A stretch of DNA of 16,161 nt from Acidobacteriota bacterium (GTDB lineage: Bacteria > Acidobacteriota > Terriglobia > UBA7540): the NCBI GenBank assembly GCA_021784615.1, contig JAJYHU010000108.1:1-16161 (forward strand), written 5' to 3'. Positions within the stretch are counted from its first letter, which is position 1; every line of letters begins with the position of its first letter. Of the stretch, positions 7,232-14,474 are shown in pieces. The notes beneath the pieces were generated by a model. The model did no database searches. It was not told where the DNA came from and saw nothing but the letters and a program-made list of their open reading frames with translations. Position numbers and translations under genes: made by a program.

Positions 7232-10201
7232 TTGAGGTTTTTTACAGGTAGTCGGCGAAAACATATCCACGAGGTTGGAATTTCCTTTGCCACCGCGATT
7301 CTGACCATCATTTTTATCGGCCCCGCGCTTCGCGCGCAGACTTCTTCTTCCCCAGCCGCGCAGAAGCAGCCGGCTTCTTCTCAGAAAGAACAGACGCCCT
7401 CCAAAAGGCCAGTGCCAAAGCTCGAACAGTTGCAGCTCGAAACTCCGGAACTGAAGACGCCCACGGCGCCCAAGGCCAAGGCGCCTTCAACGAAGGGCCA
7501 GCCGGCCAAGCCCAAGGCGAAGCTGGTCGAGGCGATCATCTTTCGAGGGAACCGGCGCGTCCCTTCTTCCGTGTTGCGGGCGCGGATTTTTACGCGCCCG
7601 GGCGACGTCTACAGCACCAACGCGCTGGAACGCGACTTTATGGCCCTATGGCACACGGGCTATTTTGACGACATTCGCCTGGAAGTCGAAGATGGGAAGA
7701 CGGGCGAGATCCTGATTTTTTATGTGCGGGAAAAGAAACTGGTCAGGGCGATCAGTTACAAGGGCATGCATACGCTGCAGGAATCGGACGTTTTGGATGC
7801 GTTCCAGAAGCAGAAAGTGGGCTTGACGATTGACTCGCAGTTCGATCCCGTGGTGATCAAGCGGGCGGAGGTTGTTCTTCGAGATATGCTTGCTGCCCAC
7901 GGAAGGCAGTTCGCCACTGTCCGGGCCCGCACCCGCAATATTCCCCCGAACTCCGTGGCCCTGACCTTTATCATTACGGAGGGCCCCAAGGTCAAGGTGG
8001 GCAAGATTACGTTTACAGGGAACACGGTGTTTTCAAATATGACGCTGGTCCAGCAGATGAAACTGTCGAGGCCTGCTGGCGCTCCGCCCTGGTTCTATTG
8101 GTTTCATAAGACCTACGACCATGACAAAGTCCTTTTCGACCTGGAAAAAGTGCGCGAACTTTACCAGGATCATGGCTATTTCTTTGCTCTTCCCGAAGAA
8201 CCCAAGGTGAAGATGCGGAATACGTCGCACCACTGGCCCTTCTTCTTTTGGAGCTGGGGACACGGAAAAGCCGTGGACGTCACTATCCCGATCGAACAAG
8301 GCCACCAATATAAGCTCGGGAAATTTACGATCCATGGCTGCAAGCTCTTTAAAGGAAAGCAGCTAACTGCCTTAAAGGCCTTCCTGGGAATGAAGCCCGG
8401 TGATGTCTTTGATCTTTCCAAGGTCCGCAAGGCCATCGACAATTTTACCAAGCTTTATGGAGAGTTCGGCTACATCAACTTTGTCGCCACGCCGGACCCG
8501 GAGCCCAACCGCAAAAAGCGCGTCGTCAACCTGGCGCTGGATTTTGATGAAGGCAAGCAATTTTTCGTTCACCGAATCAATTTTGCAGGCAACACCAAGA
8601 CCCGCGACAAAGTCATCCGGCGTGAACTGCTGTTGAACGAGGGAGAAATTTTCAACACCCGCCTTTGGGACTTGAGCATCTTAAAAGTCAACCAGCTCGG
8701 CTTTTTTGATCCGATCAAGAAAGACGACTATGACGTCAAGCAAAACGCCAAGAATGACACGGTTGACATCAATTTGAAGGTCAAGGAAAAGGGACGCAAT
8801 TCCATCGGGTTTTCGGGAGGAACCAGCGCCCTCTCGGGTAATTTCATTGGCCTGAACTACTCGACAAGCAACTTCCTTGGCCTGGGTGAAACGCTCAGCA
8901 TGAGCGCCCAGACCGGGCAATATCAAAAGCTGTATCAGTTTGGTTTTACCGAGCCATATATTTTTGATCGGGCCATCACCACGGGGTTCACCATCTTCAA
9001 GAGCGACATCAATTTCAACCAGCTCGAACAGACGAGCGCCTATGCGGGAATCAGCCAGACAAACCTTGCTTCAGCCTTTGGCGCCAGTTCGTTCCAGAAT
9101 TTCGCCGAGAATTCGACCGGCTTTACGGCCTTTGTCAGCTACCCTCTTAAGCGGCATTTTGCGCGGGTCGGCCTGACGTACAGTTTCTCGACGAGCAGCC
9201 TGCAGACGTTCAGTCTGGCTTCCCAGGCTTATTTCGAAGCTCTGGACTTTCAAAACATCGTATCAGGACCGAACTCCCTTTCCGGCATCCGGTCAAGCGC
9301 GGTCATGCCGACGTTTAATTACAGCACGGTGGACAATTACATGAATCCCCACCGGGGGAAGTCTATCTATGCCGCCTTCCAATTTGCGGGCAGCGCTTTG
9401 GGTGGCAACGTCAACAGCATCAGCCCTACCGTGGAAGCCAAGTACTACCACCCTATCAACCACGACCGGAACACGCTGGCCTTCCACGCGCTGTTTTCAA
9501 CCATCTCCGGATACGGCGGCCGGGTGCCTCCGCCTTTCTCCCGTTTTTACATGGGGGGAGAAAACGACATTCGAGGGTTTGATATCTATTCCATCAGTCC
9601 GATCGCCTTTTTCCCGACGACGGCACAGGTCTGCAACCGGGATAGCGCCGGCAATATCATTCCGGCCTTAAGTTCCAACGGGTACTCGACGGGCGCCTGC
9701 GGGTCGTATACCAGCTTTCCTGTCAACACCGTTACGTTTCCGGGAGGCGATTCGGAGCTCGTTACTAATTTCGAATATCGGATTCCCATTGTAGGACCTG
9801 TCACCGTCGCGCCTTTTATTGATGCGGGAATGGACTTCATTTGGCATACCAGCCAGTTGAACCTGCGGCAAAACTCGCTTTTGCCGATTACCCAGAATTT
9901 CCCCTTTTTCAAGGTTCCGCCCCGGTTGCAAGTCGTGCCTGGAACAAACTATCAGCCGCGCAGCTCCTTCGGCATCCAGGTCCAAGTGATCGTTCCGCAT
10001 TTCAATATTCCATTCCGCGTCTACTACGGCTACAACTGGCTTCGTCTCGATAAGGTTATTACTCCGCCATCCAATGACCTTCCGCCGACTTCGCTTTTCC
10101 CCAATACTGCGACCTATGATCAGATCATGCCGTATTTCCAGCCGTTTCGGTATGCGGAGCGGAAGTCGATGGTGGGATTTACCGTGGCGCAGACTTTTTA
10201 G
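7232..10201 (+). CDS. bamA: Outer membrane protein assembly factor BamA
   Basis: Outer-membrane insertase that folds beta-barrel proteins. The 989-residue precursor has a signal peptide with probable cleavage after ALRA (residue 35), then a Pro/Lys/Ser/Gln-rich linker to about 97. Five POTRA domains follow, near 98-169, 170-252, 255-357, 359-442 and 443-520, and then a C-terminal 16-strand-type barrel. The lid-loop motif is IRGF at 780-783, and the chain ends in phenylalanine (VAQTF), the beta-barrel sorting signal. At 989 residues it is longer than the ~800 of proteobacterial BamA because of the linker, an aromatic-rich insertion in POTRA3 (284-345) and a long barrel loop (about 789-845) carrying Cys801 and Cys823. 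The start is TTG, supported by AAAGG at 7220-7224 (7-nt spacer) and by the signal peptide directly after it. skp follows after 66 bp, a classic pairing. Confidence 0.96.
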   Translation: MRFFTGSRRKHIHEVGISFATAILTIIFIGPALRAQTSSSPAAQKQPASSQKEQTPSKRPVPKLEQLQLETPELKTPTAPKAKAPSTKGQPAKPKAKLVEAIIFRGNRRVPSSVLRARIFTRPGDVYSTNALERDFMALWHTGYFDDIRLEVEDGKTGEILIFYVREKKLVRAISYKGMHTLQESDVLDAFQKQKVGLTIDSQFDPVVIKRAEVVLRDMLAAHGRQFATVRARTRNIPPNSVALTFIITEGPKVKVGKITFTGNTVFSNMTLVQQMKLSRPAGAPPWFYWFHKTYDHDKVLFDLEKVRELYQDHGYFFALPEEPKVKMRNTSHHWPFFFWSWGHGKAVDVTIPIEQGHQYKLGKFTIHGCKLFKGKQLTALKAFLGMKPGDVFDLSKVRKAIDNFTKLYGEFGYINFVATPDPEPNRKKRVVNLALDFDEGKQFFVHRINFAGNTKTRDKVIRRELLLNEGEIFNTRLWDLSILKVNQLGFFDPIKKDDYDVKQNAKNDTVDINLKVKEKGRNSIGFSGGTSALSGNFIGLNYSTSNFLGLGETLSMSAQTGQYQKLYQFGFTEPYIFDRAITTGFTIFKSDINFNQLEQTSAYAGISQTNLASAFGASSFQNFAENSTGFTAFVSYPLKRHFARVGLTYSFSTSSLQTFSLASQAYFEALDFQNIVSGPNSLSGIRSSAVMPTFNYSTVDNYMNPHRGKSIYAAFQFAGSALGGNVNSISPTVEAKYYHPINHDRNTLAFHALFSTISGYGGRVPPPFSRFYMGGENDIRGFDIYSISPIAFFPTTAQVCNRDSAGNIIPALSSNGYSTGACGSYTSFPVNTVTFPGGDSELVTNFEYRIPIVGPVTVAPFIDAGMDFIWHTSQLNLRQNSLLPITQNFPFFKVPPRLQVVPGTNYQPRSSFGIQVQVIVPHFNIPFRVYYGYNWLRLDKVITPPSNDLPPTSLFPNTATYDQIMPYFQPFRYAERKSMVGFTVAQTF

Positions 10202-10267
10202 CTTGACAGCCATTCCGGTGGCAGTGGCAAGATTACAATTCGTTCTTTCGACAAAAAAGGAGTATGA

Positions 10268-10858
10268 ATGAGAAACCGAGTCTTTGCAATTTTCACGTTT
10301 TTTGCCCTGATAGCCTGTCCGGCTCTGTTCGCTGCGCAGAGTTCAGGCGCATCCTCAGCGGGAGGAAAAGTCGGGGTGATCAACATCCAGGACGCCATCC
10401 TTAGCACCGCGGATGGTAAGAAGGCGATGCAGGATCTCCAAAACAAATACATGCCCCGGCAGCAGGAGATCCAGCGGAGGCAGCAGGAGATCCAGCAGTT
10501 GCAGGAACAGATTCAGAAGCAAATGACGACCTTGAGCGAGGACGAACAGCGCCGGATGAGCCGCGAACTCCAGGAAAAGCAAAAGATTTTGCGGCGCATG
10601 ACGGAGGACGCCCAATCGGATTTCCAGAATGACCGCGACGACGTTATGCGAAATATTGGACAGAAAATGGTCAAAGTCATCGACCAATATGCGTCGAAAA
10701 ACGGCTTTGCGCTGGTCATCGATTCGGGCCAGGTTCCGATCTATTATGCTGCGCAGGGCGTCAACATTACGCCGGAAATTATTAAGTTGTACGATTCGAC
10801 ATACCCTGCCCAAGCGTCGTCACCCTCGGGGGGAAGCAGTGCAAAGACGACCAAGTAA
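10268..10858 (+). CDS. skp: OmpH/Skp-family periplasmic chaperone
   Basis: Periplasmic holdase chaperone that binds unfolded outer-membrane proteins before delivery to BamA. The 196-residue precursor has a signal peptide MRNRVFAIFTFFALIACPAL with cleavage likely near residue 22-23. A short beta segment (GKVGVINIQDAI, 33-44) is followed by a long coiled-coil arm about 50-125, very rich in Gln, Glu, Arg and Lys, and a C-terminal beta/helix return (FALVIDSGQVPIYYA). This is the Skp 'jellyfish' layout. The ATG at 10268 has AGGAG at 10258-10262 with a 5-nt spacer. It sits immediately after bamA, and the next gene converges. The arm contains an exact 18-bp DNA repeat. Ser/Gly/Lys-rich tail residues 182-196 look disordered. 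Confidence 0.93.
   Translation: MRNRVFAIFTFFALIACPALFAAQSSGASSAGGKVGVINIQDAILSTADGKKAMQDLQNKYMPRQQEIQRRQQEIQQLQEQIQKQMTTLSEDEQRRMSRELQEKQKILRRMTEDAQSDFQNDRDDVMRNIGQKMVKVIDQYASKNGFALVIDSGQVPIYYAAQGVNITPEIIKLYDSTYPAQASSPSGGSSAKTTK
10458..10496 (+). repeat. Exact 18-bp tandem repeat encoding one coiled-coil heptad, within skp
   Basis: GGCAGCAGGAGATCCAGC occurs at 10458-10475 and again at 10479-10496, a period of exactly 21 bp or seven codons. It encodes the duplicated RQQEIQ pattern in residues 64-76 of Skp, so the duplication adds a single coiled-coil heptad and keeps the frame and helical register. Confidence 0.85.
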
Positions 10859-10918
10859 CAGTCCGCACAGCCAACATGCTTTCGCCTAAGTTGAATCTGC
10901 CGGCCCCGCGGACGCTGG

Positions 10919-12358
10919 TTATGGGGCGTTGCGGGGCTCGGCGTGGATGCTTACTTTTGAAATCTGAGGGAATGCCTCGCGGAACCTGAACTCCAGGCCT
11001 TCGGTGATGTCGTGCACCTGGCCAATCGGCATGTCAGCCTCCAGGGTGCAATGGAGGTTGACCATGATGCTCCCGCCCACAAGATGCGCCTCCACGGAGT
11101 GGCATCCTTCAAGCCCGGGTGTTTCTCTTGCAATGCTCATAAGCTTCTGTTCAACAGCGCTCTGGTCGAGAGGGGCGCTGTCGGCGGATTCGACGCGCTT
11201 CAAAAGCGGCTCAAGATGCACGTTGACCTGGTCCACCTCAGCCAGTTCCTCCTTGATTCCCCGCTCGAGACTGTCCGCCTGGTTGTGGGCAGCCGTCAGT
11301 TTTAATTCAGGCTCGACCTCCAGATCGAGATTGACGTTGATGTGCCCGTTCACCTCGTACGCGGTAACATCGTGCACTCGGAAATTGAGGCGGCTCGCCA
11401 CGGCGCGAATCTTTTCCATCATCTCGCCTGAAGCCGGTTCGCCCGGCGTCGCGTGGATCACGACATCCGACGCAGGAAAGAGGTCATGCACCCTGGCGTC
11501 CACCAGGTCCATCACTGCCTGGGCATGTTCAAGCGGAATGTTGCTTTCGAGCGTGAGGCGCAAATCAACGAACAGCCGGCCTCCGCTCTGGCGCACGCGA
11601 ATACGCTCGCCGCGCTGGACGCCCGGCACCATTGAAACCGCTTCCTGAATGGTCGTCGCAACTCCCGTGGGCGCCGCATCGACCAGAGCGTCCACGGTTT
11701 TCCTCCCCAGGCGCAGGCTGATGCTGATTACGATTCCCGCCACTACCAGCGCTGCCACCGGATCGGCAAGTTCCAGCCGCGGCATCCCCCATCGCTCGGA
11801 AACAAAAACCAGAAGCAGCCCCAAAATAACCACGCCGGAGCTGTAAACGTCGGTCGAAAAATGCAGGGCATCGGCTTCAAGAGCTTGACTGTTGTACTTT
11901 TGGGCCACGCGCGCGAGCGACCTGGACCGAAACGTGTCAACGACAATTGAAACGCCCATTACGCCGAACGCCCACAGGGACGGAGTGACGTGAACCTCAT
12001 GGAAGAAAAGCCGGAGAATAGCTTCGATAGAAATCCAGGCGCAGGTAATCAGCAGCAGGGCGGTTTCGACGAAGGCGGAAAGGTGCTCGACTTTTCCGTG
12101 GCCGAAAGGATGAGAGCTATCGGCGGGTTTGTCCGCGACCCGAACTGAAAAGTACGTCACCCCGGCCGCGATCAAATCAAGGCCCGAGTGCGCCCCGTCC
12201 GACAGAACACCCAAACTTCCGGTCGAGAGTCCCACGCCGAATTTGAGCGCCGTCAAGGCCGCAGCGGCAAGGACGGAAGCAAGCGCGACGTTCTGTTTTT
12301 CGCGCAGCGGCAGTGTTTCGGAATTCAAGGTTTCAAGCAAGGGCATCGGCCCAAACAT
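10919..12358 (-). CDS. Cation diffusion facilitator transporter with three tandem C-terminal domains
   Basis: Inner-membrane divalent metal/proton antiporter, probably exporting Zn, Fe or a similar ion. Numbered from the ATG at 12358 (479 aa), the N-terminal half has six predicted TM segments and the family's metal site: H57-xxx-D61 in TM2 (AHSGLD) and H166-xxx-D170 in TM5 (LHFSTD). An HD-HD set is usual for zinc carriers. HPFGHGKVE follows TM2. The C-terminal half holds three similar cytoplasmic dimerisation-type units, about 238-304, 312-384 and 401-474, each with G-(G/H)-x(2)-(F/V)-(V/N)-(D/V)-L style strands and two ending in H-x-EP. Most relatives carry one such unit and are ~300 aa. The start is uncertain: ATG 12346 and an upstream TTG at 12427 are also in frame, and none has a clear Shine-Dalgarno. 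It converges on skp with a 60-bp gap. Confidence 0.9.
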   Translation of the reverse strand: MFGPMPLLETLNSETLPLREKQNVALASVLAAAALTALKFGVGLSTGSLGVLSDGAHSGLDLIAAGVTYFSVRVADKPADSSHPFGHGKVEHLSAFVETALLLITCAWISIEAILRLFFHEVHVTPSLWAFGVMGVSIVVDTFRSRSLARVAQKYNSQALEADALHFSTDVYSSGVVILGLLLVFVSERWGMPRLELADPVAALVVAGIVISISLRLGRKTVDALVDAAPTGVATTIQEAVSMVPGVQRGERIRVRQSGGRLFVDLRLTLESNIPLEHAQAVMDLVDARVHDLFPASDVVIHATPGEPASGEMMEKIRAVASRLNFRVHDVTAYEVNGHINVNLDLEVEPELKLTAAHNQADSLERGIKEELAEVDQVNVHLEPLLKRVESADSAPLDQSAVEQKLMSIARETPGLEGCHSVEAHLVGGSIMVNLHCTLEADMPIGQVHDITEGLEFRFREAFPQISKVSIHAEPRNAP

Positions 12359-12602
12359 TATAGCCGTAGTTGCGAGATTGCGCGCAGAGCAGGGGGCTGG
12401 CCGACTGAATTCGCCCGCGCGGCGCAAGGGTTGTAATTCTTACCCGGTGTGCCAGCTAGACACAACTTTGGTTGGGATGGGAATTTTTAAGCGCCCACAT
12501 TTTTCTATTTCATGTATTATCAACAGGTTACAAAATCGGCCTTGGGGAATATCCAATGTCCTGTTTGTCCCAGGGAGGGCCGGCGGATGCTAGCCTACAA
12601 TT

Positions 12603-12651
12603 GGAGGCTCTCGGCCGGCTCGGGCGTCCGCCCGGCGCCTGCCGGGCCTCC
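12603..12651. repeat. GC-rich nested palindrome cluster
   Basis: GGAGGC (12603-12608) pairs with GCCTCC (12646-12651). Between them lie CGGGCG/CGCCCG (12621-12634, 2-nt centre) and the overlapping CCCGGC/GCCGGG (12631-12646, 4-nt loop). The inner two are mutually exclusive folds. It resembles a REP-like intergenic element; copy number elsewhere in the genome is unknown. Confidence 0.45.
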
Positions 12652-12705
12652 GCCTGGGGCGACGCGGCCGGCAGGAAGGCGTTGGCCGCCCTGAGCCAAT
12701 GCCTT

Positions 12706-12712
12706 GAGGAGG
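12706..12712 (+). promoter_or_regulatory. Strong Shine-Dalgarno fixing the start at 12718
   Basis: GAGGAGG lies five bases before ATG 12718. Together with the twin-arginine signal that follows directly, it identifies this ATG as the start rather than the in-frame ATG 246 bp upstream. Confidence 0.85.
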
Positions 12713-12717
12713 CAAAG

Positions 12718-14172
12718 ATGAAAAGGAGAGAGTTCCTTCAGGTTTCGTTGGCGTCGGGGGTGCCTGCGGTCGTTCCGAGCCCCTCGGGCGCGGCAGCCGG
12801 CGCGTCCGGCGGCGCCCCGGATGAATCTGAGCGGGAAACGATCATAGCCGGGGTGCGATTGGCCCTGGACAATTCGATTTATCCTTCCTTGCGCGAGCGG
12901 GCTTATCCCGGCCACTTCACGATTGTGGCGGGGGGCAAAGCGTACGGCGCGGAAACGACCTGGCCTGGCCTGGACTCCTGGCAGATGGCGGGCGCGTATC
13001 TTCTATTGGGCAAGCACCGTGAGATGCTTGATTACTTCGATTTCGTCCAGGCTTCCCAGCGCCCTTGTTCGGATCGCGATGCGTTCTATGCGCGGGGCAA
13101 CGTGCCTTTTGCCATTTTCCCGGCGGAGAAGCCTTTCAAGAATTTGGAGCACTCGTTTCTGCGCGGCCTCAGGTATCCCGCGGACGTTTACACCTACCGG
13201 CCGCGGGTGCGCCTGGGCCAGCCGGAACACTCGGGCATGGGTGCGCGAAAATGGATTGGTCTTTTCACGCATTGGCAGGAGATTGCCAATCCGCTCAGCG
13301 TGCTGGCCCCGATCTGTTTTGTGCTGACCGGGCAGGAAATCTTTGCGGCCACTCAATCTGATACGTGGCTGGCGGAAAAGATGCCTGCGCTTGAGGCCGC
13401 CGGCCGCTACCTTCTGACGCGGATCACTTCCAACAGATTGCTGAGCGGCTCAGGCTTCTACGTTGAATCACCGCCCCGCAACCAATGGGACGGCGTGACC
13501 CAATGCTATGGGATTTACGCGTTTCGGCAACTGGCTGCGCTGGCTGCAAGCCTGGGGAAGCGGGATGGCGCGGCCGCCTGGAACCGCCATGCCGACGCTC
13601 TGCAAGCGCGATTTCTGGAGGTTTTTTGGCGGGACGGCCATTTCGCCGAATACGTTCATCCGGAGCATGGGCTGGTGGATTCGCACGGACTGGCCGACGT
13701 CAACTGGGCGGCGATCGGATTGGATGTGGCTACGGACGGACAGATCAAGCGTCTCTGGCCCGCTCTCACCGCCCAGCCGATGTTCTGGCGCGGCGGGATG
13801 CCCACGCATCTTGTGACGCGGCCCCTTACTTACCGGCGGTGGGAATTGTCGGAGCCGGTGCCGATTGAATACAATTCCTGGACCAACGACGTGGCGGCGA
13901 TGGGGCGCGTCTGGTATCTGGAAGTGCTGGCCTGCCAGCGCATGCGCGATGATCAGCGCCTGCGGCAGTCCGTCCTGAAAGTTTGCCAAAGGGGACAAAA
14001 GGACGGCGGCTTCTGGTATGAACGCTACCACGCCGGGGAAGGCAACACCGTCCAGCCCGGCGGCGCCTATGGCTACTGCGAATACGCCGCCATTCTGGTT
14101 CGCGCCGTCCTCGGCAACCTTGCCGCCTTTCCTGAATGCAGGAGTTTCGCGCCTGCCGGCAGCCGGCTTTGA
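12718..14172 (+). CDS. Tat-exported (alpha/alpha) barrel glycosidase-like protein
   Basis: A 484-residue protein starting MKRREFLQVSLASG, a twin-arginine (RRxFL) export signal, so it is probably folded before export to the periplasm or beyond. An Ala/Gly/Ser/Pro-rich stretch follows to about residue 34. The mature part is helical with conserved-looking aromatic and acidic patches: TTWPGLDSWQMAG (80-92), NQWDGVTQCYGIYAFRQLA (255-273), DVNWAAIGL (327-335), YNSWTNDVAAMGRVWY (385-400) and GGFWYERYH (430-438), ending in AYGYCEYAAILVRAVLG (450-466). This pattern resembles six-hairpin glycosidases acting on plant or microbial polysaccharides (the rhamnosidase/amylo-glucosidase type of fold). I cannot name the family or catalytic acids with certainty. 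The gene stands alone, with a hairpin terminator 59 bp downstream. Confidence 0.75.
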   Translation: MKRREFLQVSLASGVPAVVPSPSGAAAGASGGAPDESERETIIAGVRLALDNSIYPSLRERAYPGHFTIVAGGKAYGAETTWPGLDSWQMAGAYLLLGKHREMLDYFDFVQASQRPCSDRDAFYARGNVPFAIFPAEKPFKNLEHSFLRGLRYPADVYTYRPRVRLGQPEHSGMGARKWIGLFTHWQEIANPLSVLAPICFVLTGQEIFAATQSDTWLAEKMPALEAAGRYLLTRITSNRLLSGSGFYVESPPRNQWDGVTQCYGIYAFRQLAALAASLGKRDGAAAWNRHADALQARFLEVFWRDGHFAEYVHPEHGLVDSHGLADVNWAAIGLDVATDGQIKRLWPALTAQPMFWRGGMPTHLVTRPLTYRRWELSEPVPIEYNSWTNDVAAMGRVWYLEVLACQRMRDDQRLRQSVLKVCQRGQKDGGFWYERYHAGEGNTVQPGGAYGYCEYAAILVRAVLGNLAAFPECRSFAPAGSRL

Positions 14173-14230
14173 CCGGGAACCCGTAATGCGTAATTTTCCG
14201 TTATCCGATGCAAAGGATTGTGAAACGTAG

Positions 14231-14280
14231 CGCAAGGCCCGCGTGGAGCGGCCACGGGCCGGGCCGGCCTTGCGGCTTTT
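14231..14280 (+). terminator. Intrinsic terminator after the Tat-exported protein gene
   Basis: CGCAAGGCC (14231-14239) pairs perfectly with GGCCTTGCG (14266-14274). A second stem, CGTGG/CCACG (14242-14246 and 14252-14256), is nested inside. GCTTTT follows directly. The T run is short, but the stem is strong and lies 59 bp after the stop codon. Confidence 0.7.
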
Positions 14281-14304
14281 CGAGCCTTGGATTTTTGATC
14301 TCGT

Positions 14305-14382
14305 AGAGACGCCTCGCTGAGGCGTCTTCGCTGTGTGAGACGTTCCAGCGGAACATCCACGTACCGGCGGGTTTATCCCGCC
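14305..14382. repeat. Cluster of three adjacent hairpins, probable dispersed repeat cassette
   Basis: Three inverted repeats follow one another: AGACGCCTC/GAGGCGTCT (14307-14327, 3-nt loop); an imperfect stem 14339-14357 with core GTTCC/GGAAC and loop AGC; and GGCGGG/CCCGCC (14366-14382, loop TTTAT). The first two share GCT in the loop when read on opposite strands. None is followed by a T run, so this is not a terminator. It looks like a composite palindromic cassette. From memory similar cassettes recur in Acidobacteriota genomes, which I cannot verify here. Confidence 0.6.
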
Positions 14383-14463
14383 ATTCAGCCTTTCCTCGTT
14401 GCAGTTGCGTGGTTTCTTGAATAGAATGCCAACGCGCCGCTTGCGGGGCGTGTTGTTCCAACA

Positions 14464-14468
14464 GGAGA
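14464..14468 (+). promoter_or_regulatory. Shine-Dalgarno supporting the TTG start at 14475
   Basis: GGAGA lies six bases before TTG 14475. No ATG or GTG start exists in this frame between an upstream in-frame TGA (near 14421) and this point, and the family-like N-terminus begins directly here. Confidence 0.75.
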
Positions 14469-14474
14469 CTCATC

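Larger units (their letters stand above)
12428..12717. other. Intergenic region upstream of the Tat-exported protein gene
   Basis: About 290 bp separates the divergent transporter and glycosidase-like genes. The part near 12475-12545 is AT-rich and could hold promoters, but I find no convincing -35/-10 pair. The part from 12603 to about 12690 is extremely GC-rich and palindromic. An in-frame ATG at 12472 would extend the downstream gene through this stretch, but the resulting peptide looks non-coding. Confidence 0.5.
14173..14474. other. Intergenic gap with terminator and hairpin cluster
   Basis: A 302-bp non-coding gap between the glycosidase-like gene and the restriction-modification gene. 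It holds a terminator (14231-14280), three consecutive hairpins (14305-14382) and a short segment leading to the ribosome site at 14464-14468. No promoter for the downstream gene is obvious. Minus-strand frames here translate the hairpins and look spurious. Confidence 0.6.

Noticed and set aside
10203..10239. TTGACA and TACAAT between bamA and skp as a promoter
   Set aside because: The boxes are 25 bp apart, far from the 16-18 bp needed, and no better partner is found for either.
10903..10937. GCCCCGC/GCGGGGC inverted repeat between the convergent genes
   Set aside because: It overlaps the transporter's last codons, has a 21-nt loop and no T run on either strand, so I do not call it a terminator.
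12472..12717. N-terminal extension of the Tat-exported protein from ATG 12472
   Set aside because: The extension translates palindromic GC-rich DNA, would bury the twin-arginine signal, and has no ribosome site as good as GAGGAGG before 12718.
14073..14473. Minus-strand open frames through the hairpin cluster
   Set aside because: They read through the terminator and repeat stems and overlap the end of the plus-strand gene, so the peptides are likely products of the repeats.
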